From contig VYZI01000113.1 in NCBI GenBank assembly GCA_013397695.1, positions 1,270,477 through 1,334,476 on the forward strand: DNA of 64,000 nucleotides, written 5' to 3'. The stretch comes from Centropus unirufus (Eukaryota; Chordata; Aves; Cuculiformes; Centropidae). Positions 1 through 10,559 of this stretch are shown here, piece after piece; within the stretch, counting starts at the first letter, position 1; every line of letters starts with the position of its first letter. Below the pieces are notes generated by a model. That model ran no database searches. It saw only the letters and a program-made list of their open reading frames with translations, and was not told the origin of the DNA. The position numbers and the translations under genes were made by a program.

Positions 1-1949
1 TTCCACAGGAGGCTGCCAACAAGTTAATAATCTTACATGTTTCAGAAGCTGAGGACATGAAAAGTTTTGCAAAACACTGGAGAGTGGTTTCCTTCTTTTT
101 TATGTATGTATGTATTCAATAGCAAACTATATTAAAAAAGGACATACATTTGGTGGTTCCAAAAGAGCAAATACAGATTCAGTGTACATTAAGGGACAAG
201 TTTCCAGTAGCAATTCTGGGAACACTTTCATGCATGTCTGTGTATGCAAACACCAACATACATGTATGTGTACATGTACCTTGGGCTGTTTCTATAAAAT
301 GGTCTGTTTGGCTAATAAAGAATTGTTTATACCATTTGTTCTTTACATGTAGAATTGTTTTTATAAGTCCAATTCTGGGTACACACAAGCTGAAGTTTAA
401 ACAAAACATTATTATGGATGAAACTTTTGTTCTCAAAGGATTAACTCTCTCCTTGCTAAACAGATTTGTACTTAAAATTGCAGAGAAAAACAGCAATATA
501 TTTTATCTCAGTTAAACTACCAGAGTGATATCAACTCAGATGTTTTTTATTGAATTGTCTCTTAGATATTAAATTTCCATTTTCTTTTTGAATTTGTGCA
601 TTTTGAAGTCAATTTGTTTGTCCATTTATTAAGAACAGTAAAAGTGTTATCACAAGTAATGAATTGTTTGACTCTCTGCTGCTGTTGTCATATATTGCCC
701 AGACATATACAAAATAAAATTATATCTTCATCAGATTTTCATTTCAGATCTCCAAGTTGCAATAACAAAACCATAATATACTAATGTAATGTGGGGATCG
801 TTGGGTACTGTTTAGTAAGAACTGTGGACTTGAAACTGCTTCTCCAGAGAAATAATTCAAACCAGATTATGAAGCTCTTCCTGTGGAAATATCTTCTAGC
901 TGTTTACTCATGAGACTTGTAACTCTTTCTTACTAAGCTGACTCACTGTAGCTGTGGACCTCCCGATTACTGGAGCATTAGTATTTACTGCCTTCTTTAG
1001 CCATTCTGACAGTGCCTACTTACACAAACACTTGAGCAGAAAAGGCCACATCCATGTATGATGCCAGACCAGGAATATTGGTCAATGACTGGAAATCTTT
1101 ATAACAGACCATGAGCAAGCACAGGAACAGGAGAAAGTCACTGGATTCTATGTGGAATAGCGATTTACACATAGTTAAATTAGCCTAAGAACTTTTGGTC
1201 ACTAAAGTTTACATTTTTTCAAAAGGACTAATTGGAAACACAATGATGAAACTTTTTTAAACGTTCTCTTTCCCACACAGAGCAATTTGATTCATTTTAA
1301 TAAAAATGTTATTTATTTTTGTATATTACTTCATACTTCAGGCTAAATTATTTCAGAAACATTGGTGTAAATTCATTACAATTCCACTTAATTATCCCAT
1401 TTCCAGTTAAAACAATTTAAGCCAATTATACATATTCTCAGAGGTTGGAGAACTGAACTCTGAAGTCCAAAGGTGACCTTGGGAGAGTGACAAATAAATA
1501 AGAAGGAGAGTTGCTTGAGAAATAGGATGGGTATTGATCTTGGCATGCAAGTTCTATAAACAAATGTCTGTGGGCTCCAAGCAAGTTTTCTTTGAAGACT
1601 ATCAGATTGGCCCACCTGCATTTCTGTGGGAAGCCCTCCTCTAGCCAAATACAAGTGTTTGAACTAAAAATAAAATAAGCAGTACAGAGGCAGCTTCTTT
1701 TATGTGTCATGAAATATATGAACAGTATTTAAACATGGCATTACAAAAAAATAATTTTCCGTGGTATATGAAGAATACTTTATTCGTTCATTGAAACATG
1801 ACTAAAAGACGGCAAGCAAAAGGTAGATCTTCTCAGAATAGAAAAGAGTCGAGCAATTGGGTCCTCCACCAGTCAGGGGTGATTTTATTTATCATTACTG
1901 CATTGATTATCATCACTGACCCTAGCATTGATTTTATTTATCATCACTG
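1..1949. other. Unique A+T-rich noncoding DNA
   Basis: I see no gene here. Overlapping open frames of 80 to 121 codons between 110 and 515 lie on both strands. They share no recognisable domain and have the low-complexity look of chance frames in A+T-rich DNA. A short stretch near 220-280 is rich in TGCATG/TACATGT words. The only internal repeat noticed is the direct duplication at 1881-1950. Confidence 0.6.
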
Positions 1950-1950
1950 A
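1881..1950. repeat. Direct duplication, about 20 bp, two copies
   Basis: The 20-bp word GATTTTATTTATCATYACTG occurs at 1881-1900 and again at 1930-1949, differing by one T/C. The stretch between them also carries ATTGATTATCATCACTGA, a partial third copy. This looks like a small local duplication. No transposon ends are visible. Confidence 0.7.
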
Positions 1951-2765
1951 GATGGAGAAGGCAGTGAAGAGTGAAATTTCCAAGGATGGAAATGGTGCTA
2001 AGATTTTTTTGTGTTCATATGACAGACTAATAGTGAAGGAATCCAGAAGAACCTCATGATATTGATCAGGTAAAACCTTGCAGATGAGCTTCTGTATGGA
2101 TTAATGTAAAGGCTTTACTTTGTTGCTATTTAAAACATTGGAGAGGTTTTAAATGTTGGACTGTGTGTGCACGCTGGTCACCACATCTCAAGAAGAATGA
2201 GCTGAAGCTGGAGTCCCTACAAAGAAGAGAAACTGAAGTGATTTAAGTGCTGAAACAGCTATCTTTTAAGGAGAGATTTCAGTTTGATGATGCTAACGTT
2301 GGAGGGGCTGGTAATTTAGGTTTGCAAATTCATTAAGATGATGGGCTAGTTAAATGCAGAAAGTGTTATTCACCAAATCTTGCAATATCAGAGGTGTGGA
2401 GCACCTTGTGAAACTAGTTTCTTTTTGAAGTGAGTAAAAGAATGTTCTTCACATAGCAAGGATCAAGCTTCTGGAATCTGCTGCCATGAGGGACTATGGA
2501 AACTAATAGTATCAGGAGGTTCATAAGGGACTGGACAAATTAAAGGGCAACAATTTGATATATGGTCTCAATAAATATAGTGAAACTTTCATCCTCTGAC
2601 ATTCCTAATACAGCAATTCTGGATGCTAGGAAATATAGGTGAAAGGGGCCACAGACACTGTCTCAGACTCAGTGCTCACCTCACATTGCCATGGTTTAAG
2701 AAGTACGACTCGGCTAGGTGGCCCACTGGTGTGGCCCAGAAGTAAATTCTATGTATTCTTATATT
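1950..2765 (+). mobile_element. Ancient degenerate CR1-family LINE, 3' part
   Basis: This is a decayed 3' portion of a CR1-type LINE. Landmarks run in the right order. Near 2176 there is a 'ctggtcaccacatctcaaga' block, equivalent to the end of ORF2. An 'aatgttcttcacatagcaag' block near 2441 is followed by 'tctggaatctgctgccatga'. 'cataagggactggacaaatt' follows near 2522. The end, 2715-2765, reads 'gctaggtggcccactggt', then 'tggcccag', then 'attcttat'. This matches my memory of old amniote CR1 copies, which end in a 'gaccattggtctgacccagtatgg..ttcttatg' type tail. The block 1950-2100 ('gaacctcatga') may be an upstream ORF2 extension and is less certain. No open frame survives. Placement in CR1 is from recalled family layout, not an alignment. 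Confidence 0.62.
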
Positions 2766-5700
2766 TGGAGGCTGTTCAACTGGCTGAAATGTTATAAGCT
2801 GTTCAAGAATTTTTCCTACTTATAAGAATATACAAAATTATCTTTATTTGCAAGGACTTGGATGTTCGAGCGATGTGAGTCTGCAGTATCTTCTATGAAA
2901 GAAAAGAAAGCAAGCAGATGGTAACTTCCTAATACCCTAGGATGGTTTTCCAAAAGCTGTTCCATGGATCTTTTCTTTTGAAAAAGATGAAATGCACACA
3001 AAATGCAGAATTTCCCCCTACCCCATGATGCCTCATTCTGTCTGTAATAAAACTAGGTACAGCACTGCCATTATTTAACTGAATCAGATCTTGAAATAGG
3101 TGACTGGCTCTGTAAAAATTAGTTCAGTTTCAGTAGTTATTTCCTTTTTAGCTTTCTGCGGTACATTTACTTCTTATTTAAGCATTTGCTTTCAGCATTC
3201 ATTGTTCTGGAACATTATCTGTATTTCCTTCAATGGAAAAGATGGCATGCATTCCATGGAAGTCTGTTAAGCTGCACAAGCATGCCTTATCGGTGGTATT
3301 CTTCAGCTAGCTATGTGAAACACTTTGAGATTTGATTGGAATTTATTAACTGTTATGGAAAATAACACCACTGTGAAAGCCAGCCTTATGAAGTGTGAGA
3401 ACTATGTCTGACATATGGTGAAAGCTGGCATTCCAGCAAGCTGCTCTGCTCTGCTCTGGGAATACTAAAACAACAGCAGGTCATACATTTTAATTTTCAG
3501 ATACACGTAGATATATCAAATACCTAAGACAGGGCTTTTTCTGTCACTTTTTCCTACCTCAGGTCTCCCAAAAAAGAAATACATGGTCAAAAAGTTTAAC
3601 TGAGAAGTGACTGAAGCATACTCGGAAGCAGCTGTGGCTTAGTCACCGTAAACATGGGGGAACTGGTTATACCCAAGTAGAAGATAGCGATGCCTGATAG
3701 AAGCATCATGCTGAAGGAAGATAAAAGGATTTTTCCTTTAAATATGACAAGATCTAGCCTTAATAATCTCACTGTGTGAGGAAAGCATCTGAGGAATTTT
3801 ATCCTAGGATGCTCAGGCCCATATGGCTGTAACTTCTTTCCCAGAACTCCCATTCACTCATTCTATTTCCTCTTTTTATGATCACATGGACAATTCAACC
3901 ATCACAGCTCACACTGGCCTGTCACATGAATGTTACTGAACCTATACAGCTCTCTAAGTTTTAATAAACAGGATACTCCTAAATCTTGCTGATTCTTTCC
4001 GTGTACCAGGTTTAATCTTTCCATGTAATAAGTTTAACCTTTCCTCCTTCTGGCACTGTGCCACTTAAATGAAACACCCTTCATAGTAACATGTAGCTTT
4101 TATTTTCTCTTATCCTTACAAAATGCAAGTTTCTTTTACAGCTGATAAATGCTCATTTGTTTTTCTCTGTGTGATCACCAATGATGTGAAACATCCACAG
4201 CAATCATCTCTCAGATTTCGAATGCAAAACAAACACCTTTTTTTTTTCTTATCAGAACTTTCTCTTTCATGTAGTATTCCTGCTACTATCCAGAACTGCA
4301 GTTGCAGCTTGTATACGTAAATGCATCCTAATTTCTTTGAAGTGTATCATTATTGGAGTGTATGTAGCTGAATTTTTGTGAGGACACAGGTCAGAGATGG
4401 ATTGTGATGAGAAATCCCAGAAACCAGAAGGTGTTTGGTTTTTTTTCTTTTTTTTTTAAGAATCTGGTGTGAGAGTGTGAGACTTGTTATGACATAGGTA
4501 ATCCACAAATTACTGCTTGCCCCATCTTGACTGATCACTGTTATGTATTATTAGATGCTATAGTTCTGTTCCAGTGTTGCTCTGCCTTTTTCTGGCCTTT
4601 TTCAGAGACTCAATGCACTGCCAGCTACCTGAGCAGTTGCCTTCTAAAGTTGCTTTCTGACTAAGGTATGGAGCTCTTTCTGCCCAGCTGCAAGTGTCAC
4701 TGCACTTGGGATTGCAACTGGGGCCTGAGCTGGTTCACAGGATTTATACTCCATTGAGTAGTGCTTATAGTACTTGCTGCTAGAAAGAGTACAAAATACC
4801 ATCAACGGGCACTTATAGCCACACTTGAATGCTTGCTTGGCTGTATCAGCATGAACTAAGCCAATAAGGCAACTCATGCAACAGAAGCATTGATGTATTC
4901 TGAGAGCCACAAAAGGTCAAAGAACAAAAGAGATTAAATCCCCATTAAAATCACAGCTTTCCACTTCATTTTGCTTTGTGCACTTGTATGTCTAAACTTG
5001 AACTTGAAATGCTAGTTTGCAAGCAGCTATAATGTGCAAACACAGCTTTTGTCAACTTGTTAGTGTTTGTGTTCTGAAGCAAGAGATCCAAAACGCAAAG
5101 AACAACAGATTAAAGCTTATGCAGAGTCAACACCATAATGGGAAAGAATTCTTACCCTTTATCATGGTTTTATCTCAGTGATAATCTGCATGACCATGGA
5201 GAGCTGACGTGTATTTTTTGTTACACTGTTGCCTTAGTGCTGAGTTTTCTTTGATTTTTTTTGCTCTCTGCTTTACCACCCAATGTAGATATCTTCGAGC
5301 TCTCACAATTGCTGCCTTTCCTGCTAAGAAAACAGAACTTATATGTGTTTCAGTACTTCTTGGCACCCTGCCTCCCACATATAGTTTAGGGTCAAATTTT
5401 CTGACTCTTCACTTTTCCTGACTTTAAGTATAGGTAATAAAGTAAGTAGTGGGGAAAATAAATCATTATTCCTAGCAAGGAAAATAAGTAATTATTCCTC
5501 TCTGGTGGGTGAAAAGTCCTGCCAAAACTGTGTAAATATGACTTGTGAGGAGAGACTACAAATCATCAGAGAAAAGCATATTTCATAAGTGTAGATCTGA
5601 AAATGGCTTCTGATTTTAATTCAGTTTTACAAGAACAATTTGTAGAGCTCAATAGCATGGCTATCCTGTTGTTTATGGATTGGATATATATTTAAGAAAA

Positions 5701-6235
5701 CAAAGAGATTTTCCTCAAACAGGAATATTTATAAGCTGCTCCTCTTCCTGCCATTACACGATGGAAAAAGCCTGGAAGAGTCCTGTGCTTTGGATGACTT
5801 TCACTGTGGGATCTGCAGAGATAAGCCACTCCTTCTTGTGTAAGTGGCTCTAATCTGTCTCCCATAGATTCCATCCCTGGGAGCCGCTCTAGCAACCTCA
5901 AGTCTTGAAGCTACAGCAGGATTGTTACAACACAATTTATGATTAGTTTTGCTAGATTTTGTCCCACTCTTGCATATGTTTTGAGTCCATAACAAAGTCC
6001 TAATTGTCATTAAAGGGAGGAAAAGCTTGTTTTCCTATTGCTTAGCACAGAGATGTCACCAAGATCTGTTCAAGCCTTCTAGACTGAAGGGAAGCATGTG
6101 ACACTGAAGTATGTGACTGTGAAGAAAAAACTTACAGAAATTTCCATAAGCCTAAGTCTTTGGTCTTCATATTGAGTTCTGCTTAAACCCCAGTGGGAAC
6201 TTAGTGGATCTTTTTCTTAGGGGTGATGAACATTG
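2766..6235. other. Unique noncoding DNA
   Basis: No gene or RNA gene is supported. Open frames reach only 88 codons (4644-4910, - strand) and show no domain. Two minor repeats are seen: three CTCTG units near 3443-3459 and the pair at 5453-5499. Homopolymer T runs occur near 4228 and 4437-4460. Confidence 0.55.
5453..5499. repeat. 21-bp direct repeat pair
   Basis: GGAAAATAAATCATTATTCCT at 5453-5473 recurs at 5479-5499 with two mismatches, separated by 5 bp. It is a small tandem-type duplication with no visible link to a mobile element. Confidence 0.7.
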
Positions 6236-6547
6236 TGGAGAAAATACCTCCAGAGATGATGAGTTAACCACCTCCCTGAGCAGCCTATTCTGATACTTGA
6301 CAACTAGTTCAGTAAAGAAATTTTTGCTAAAATACAATCTAAACCTCTCCTGACACAACTTGAGGTCATTTCCTCTTGTCCTATCAATTGTTACTTGGGA
6401 AAAGATACCAACTCCCATCTTGTTACAACCTCCTTTCAGACAGTTGTAGAGGGCAATAAGGTCTCCCCTCAGCTTTCTTTTCTCCAGGCAAAACAACCCC
6501 AGTTCCTTCACCCACTCCTCATAAGACTTGTTCTCCAGGTCCTCCAT
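6167..6547 (-). pseudogene. CR1 ORF2 C-terminal remnant
   Basis: This is a 126-codon open frame inside the CR1 copy. It corresponds to the conserved CR1 ORF2 tail downstream of the RT domain. Visible motifs are [16 protein letters not shown] (about residues 16-31), [19 protein letters not shown] and the terminal [12 protein letters not shown]. The final residues run into sequence I do not recognise as CR1. This tail is not catalytic. The frame is a decayed retrotransposon piece with no evidence of expression. Confidence 0.85.
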
Positions 6548-6800
6548 GAGCTTAGTTGCTTTTCTTTGGGCACACTCCAGCAGCCCAATGTCCTGCCTTT
6601 CCTACACCAATGCTGACTAGGCTTGATCACCTGATTATCCTGGATATGCCATGTGATAGCACTCAAGATGATCTGCTCCATAACCTTTCCCGGCACCAAG
6701 GTCAGTCTGACAGGCCTGTAGTTTCCTGATTCCTCCTTCTGGCCCTTCTTGTATATGGATATCACATTTCCTAACTTCCAGACAACTGGGACGTCCCCAT
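6236..6800 (-). mobile_element. CR1 LINE fragment with internal deletion
   Basis: Read on the - strand, the upstream part (about 6800 to 6595) encodes the N-terminal part of the CR1 reverse transcriptase. It has the KKGQKEESGNYRPV motif followed by a variant of the usual SLTxxPGKVMEQI stretch and a DNQV..SQH segment. At about 6588-6592 the sequence jumps straight to the region C-terminal to the [45 protein letters not shown], and on to the [12 protein letters not shown] end. About a kilobase of the usual element, including the catalytic F/YADD region, is missing and the join is out of frame. The 3' UTR and octamer tail are not recognisable below about 6236. The copy is dead: the catalytic core is gone and the reading frame is broken. 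Confidence 0.9.
6508..6765 (-). pseudogene. CR1 ORF2 reverse-transcriptase N-terminal remnant
   Basis: This open frame of 85 codons starts in the palm/fingers region of CR1 RT. The KKGQKEESGNYRPV block, a SLT-like segment and PGKVMEQI are clear. After about residue 57 (RKGRT) it passes the deletion join and reads the downstream CR1 sequence in a wrong frame, so the last 28 or so residues are not authentic. No catalytic aspartates remain. Confidence 0.85.
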
Positions 6801-9800
6801 TACATTTAACTGAGGAGGATTTCAGTTCAAGTGCTTTTCAGCTCAAGAGGGTGCTGTGACCATTAGGATCCTTTGGAAAACTATCACTTTGGCCATGTTT
6901 GCAGCTGCCAGTTCCCTATGGAAATAGGTGATTTTCTCCAGCCTCTCTGTAGGTCCCCAGATTTTAGCATTTCCTTCTGGCTAAGTTAGGAGATTGCCCA
7001 GTCAGTGTGCTGTGTTTTGTGACACGTCTCTCACATCATGAATCATGTGGAAAGAAAGGGTTAGCCTAATAATTTGGGAAGAAGATATCAAAAGGAAGCT
7101 TAGGTAATGTGAGGTTGTATCTAGGTTCTCTTTCAGTTTATCCAGCTCCTTCTGAAATACTAAGAATGCTTAAATACACCCCTGGCATGATTTCACACAA
7201 ATGGAAACTTTGAATTATCCGCATTATCTTTTTATGTGTTCCTAATGGGATTCTGATTGTCAATTACACAAGTGTTTTTTAACAGAAACTTCTTTACAGC
7301 AACTTTAGCATAAGGGTCTTCAGCATGTTTAATAATTCCAAAATATATTCTATACTTGCTAAAATAAGTAACAACTTTCGAGAAGCACAGTAGATAACAG
7401 TGAATTGAAAGATTGGACATGATGTGATGCATCTTTCCATTCATTCCAGATCCAAAAATCTACCCTCAGAGACATCCTATGAATGCTCTCTGAGGTTCTT
7501 GCAAGAACACAAGCAAATGAAGACCTTATATTCTTGTCCTCACATGAAGTCTGCGCCTGTAGTTCACGCTGTATTAACTATACTTTCCATTTAATGAACA
7601 ACCCAAGTGTTATTCCATACATTTTACCAACGCAGTTCAGAGTTGGGTTTCATTTAAAATGATTTAACAACCTCCTCTGTAGAACAATATGACAGACTGG
7701 AAATTGCTAATGTGAGTCATGAGGAAGGACATTAGTGCTTTCTGGCAAATCATTTGCCTTTGCATTAACACCAATACGTTATTTCATGATTTTTTGTCTG
7801 AGGAAAGCTCTCTACTTGTTCGGGTTTCACAATCAATTTTGACAGCTTCTAAACTATACATACTACATTTTACATAACACTGAATTTTTGAGATGTAAAG
7901 TAATATGGATCAAGTATGGCAAAATATTTTTGTCAGGATAAAAAATATCTTTAAAAAATTTCAGCTCAGAATACATTTCCAGCTAAACCAGAATGTTTTG
8001 ATGCTGCAATTTTATAGAAAGGTCATACCTCCTTTCAAATCTGGTTGAACATTCCCTTAAAACCTCATGACAGCAGTCCCAGGGAATAACTGTTGGCTCA
8101 GAATTGTGATAAAAAGATACAGTAACATCATCACAAAGTTTGCTACAAATAGAGAATCAAAGCTGAAACCCAAAGTTTAAAATAATGCAGCAAACGGAGT
8201 TGTTATTAAAGATGGATTAATGAAATGGATTTAGAAACCAGGCAGTTATCTTGGATAGAGCTCAGTTTTCTGTGGGTGAGTTTTCTTATATTACAGATTG
8301 GGAAACTTTGAACATGATACAGATTGGGAAACTTTGAACATAACATGTTTAGAGCAGTCAAAATGGATCTGAAAAGTAAAAGTTGTCTCCCTATTTATTA
8401 TCTACACTGACAAAGTGTGTGCAAGCATTGCAATGAATCCTAAGAGCCAAACTTCTTTCAGTCATAGAATGGGAGTTATTTCTGCCTGGCACAAAAGAAG
8501 TATAGCAAAAGGCAGAAGTGAGCCCTGACTCCACCATTGGCTCCTCATAATACCTGTAGGCTCATTCATATAGCTTGCTGCAGTTCTCTGTCATTGAAGA
8601 TATACTCCTACATGCCACACTAATTAATAAGTTACAAAATAATGTAGTCAAGCAGTTTTTAAAATGGACATTCATTACTTACCATCTTAGATATATTTTA
8701 GTGGAAGTATGGTACACCGAAACAGCTGAATTCCCTTTGACTTCCAACTTGATGGGGATATTTGTTTGAACTCTAATTAGAATATTTCACACAAACCTAA
8801 AGTCCCTATGGAGCACCATATCCTAAAATAATATGTGTTATTACTGACTTAGGATCTGATAGCAGTTCTGAAAGCAAATCTATTTGCTGATGACACCAGC
8901 CCTGTGTATGATAACATAGCTTCCAATCAGCTTTGAAACAATCACCGCAGGATGTCCAGGTGACTACCTGCAATTCCTGAAGCTACAATTCAATTAGACA
9001 GCTTTGATTTGCTGGTAAAAGTATGAAAAGATTTCAATTAATTCTCTGAAAGATGTGAAGCAGTTATTAAATTTTAGCAAAGAACATTAATCTTTAACCA
9101 GGTCATTCTGCTGCAGAGCCAAGTTCTGGAATGGGTGACACTTGCCATCTCCTTGTCTTGGTTGGGGGTGATGGATTGTGAAGCAAAGTCCCCAGGGGTC
9201 CAGAAGGTTGTTCATGAAGCCCCATGTGCTTCTACTGGTTCATGTTAACAGACATTTCCCATTTTGTCTCTGACTTTTCTGTGGGCTTCTTCTTGTGTAT
9301 TTCTGTGGAAAGATGCTTTCTTGTGATTATGTTTTATTGTAGCTCTGAGAGCATATAAAAGTGTGTTTTGGGAGTTGGCAATGCCAGTGTTAAGGTCCAA
9401 CATCAGAGTCACAGGCATTTTGTCTGTCAGGTGGTTTATTTACACCTACCCAGAAGTATGTCCTTTTAAATGGGCCTGTTTCCTGGAGCTCTGATATAGT
9501 TCAGGACCTCAAACGTACAAAATTTCTCAAACATTCAAAACATTTCAGCTACATAAAAGAACTTTTGACAAATGATGGACTGAAAAACTAGAGCATTCTG
9601 AAAATTACACGGAATCAGAGTTTTTTATTTGTTTTTTTTAAACGCTCCATAACTTGGAAGCAATCAAACTCAGATTCAGTTTATATGCAGAGCTTGTCTG
9701 AGGTCTAGCTTCGGGCTTTACATATCTGTTGTTCTGTGTCATTTTTTTTTCAGCCCAAAAGTAGGATGTAAGCAGTCGAAAAGAATGATTGAATGTTTAT

Positions 9801-10474
9801 ACAAAACATTGGCAGAAAGACCTGACTATACTGTGGGATTGTGGGAATGGGTGTTCAGTTCATGCACAAGTCCTCAGGTGTCTCTTCCACTTCTGGTGTC
9901 CTGTACATCTCTATGGAAACAGCTACAGCACAGATTAGTAAATGTAGTTAAGTGTCTAATTCTTACAACTATAATTTGGGTAGCAATAGCTTCACTTATT
10001 TGCCTATTTACTTTGATTCACAGCTGGTAAAATGGTGGGTCTTGCTTGATGTATGGACCAGTGATAAGAATAACTACATCAAAAACTGTAGCAAAGGCAC
10101 CACTGAATTATGATTGATGGTGGTTCTGCAGGTGAAGTATTTCCCATTTTTTCTTAAAAGCTGTTGTCTATATGTAGATTGTTTTGGTCAAAAATCAAGA
10201 TGCTTAGTACATTAAAGGGAGCTTCATATCACATAGATATATTTCTTCTTATATTCTGAATATTTCCTTAGCCTCTTCTAAATTGCTTAATCCTGATTTG
10301 ATCACATTTTCAATAAAGAGACAGCTGGTAGAGGGTTGAAATATATGTAATGTTGAAGGTAAAATTAGTGATGTCCTTAAAAAATCAAATGTTTGATAGA
10401 CCTACTTCAAAAGTGTTTGCTCAAAAGAGGGTGGTAATAGGGCAACACCTTGAAGACAGACTTTAGGGAAGTGC
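6801..10474. other. Unique noncoding DNA
   Basis: No supported gene. An 81-codon frame at 9785-10030 (+) ends in a hydrophobic stretch that could span a membrane, but it has no recognised homology and no coding context. The 8293-8344 tandem duplication is the clearest repeat. The segment around 9130-9480 is somewhat richer in G and T but was not assigned to any repeat family. Confidence 0.55.
8293..8344. repeat. Tandem duplication, 26-bp unit, two copies
   Basis: The unit begins ACAGATTGGGAAACTTTGAA and occurs at 8293-8318 and 8319-8344. The first 23 bases are identical between the copies and differences appear only at the ends. Near-identity implies a recent duplication compared with the aged repeats elsewhere in the window. 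No coding role is visible. Confidence 0.92.
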
Positions 10475-10559
10475 AAGGGAAGGGAAAGGAGAGAGTAAGG
10501 GGAAGGGAAGCTATAAGGGGAAAGGGAAAGAAAGGAAAAGGAGAAGAAAGAGGAAGGGA
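10475..10559 (+). repeat. Polypurine (GGGAAA/GGAAAAG-rich) tract
   Basis: The + strand is almost entirely A and G from 10475 to 10559. Interruptions are confined to a T near 10495 and a CTAT at 10511-10514. The last 45 bases (10515-10559) are purines without a break. Such tracts can act as microsatellites or adopt triplex (H-DNA) structures. That is general knowledge, and nothing here proves it. Confidence 0.9.

Noticed and set aside
110..515. Overlapping frames on both strands as small genes
   Set aside because: They overlap one another in several frames, have no homology I recognise and no splice or promoter context.
8463..8473. CATAGAATGGG, resembling the reverse of a CR1 3' end
   Set aside because: The following bases do not continue into the CR1 3' UTR. 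A similar CATAGAATC at about 41061 fails in the same way.
8883..8897. FADDT, the LINE reverse-transcriptase catalytic word, in a + frame
   Set aside because: The residues before and after do not follow CR1 or other LINE sequence and a stop comes soon after, so it is probably coincidence.
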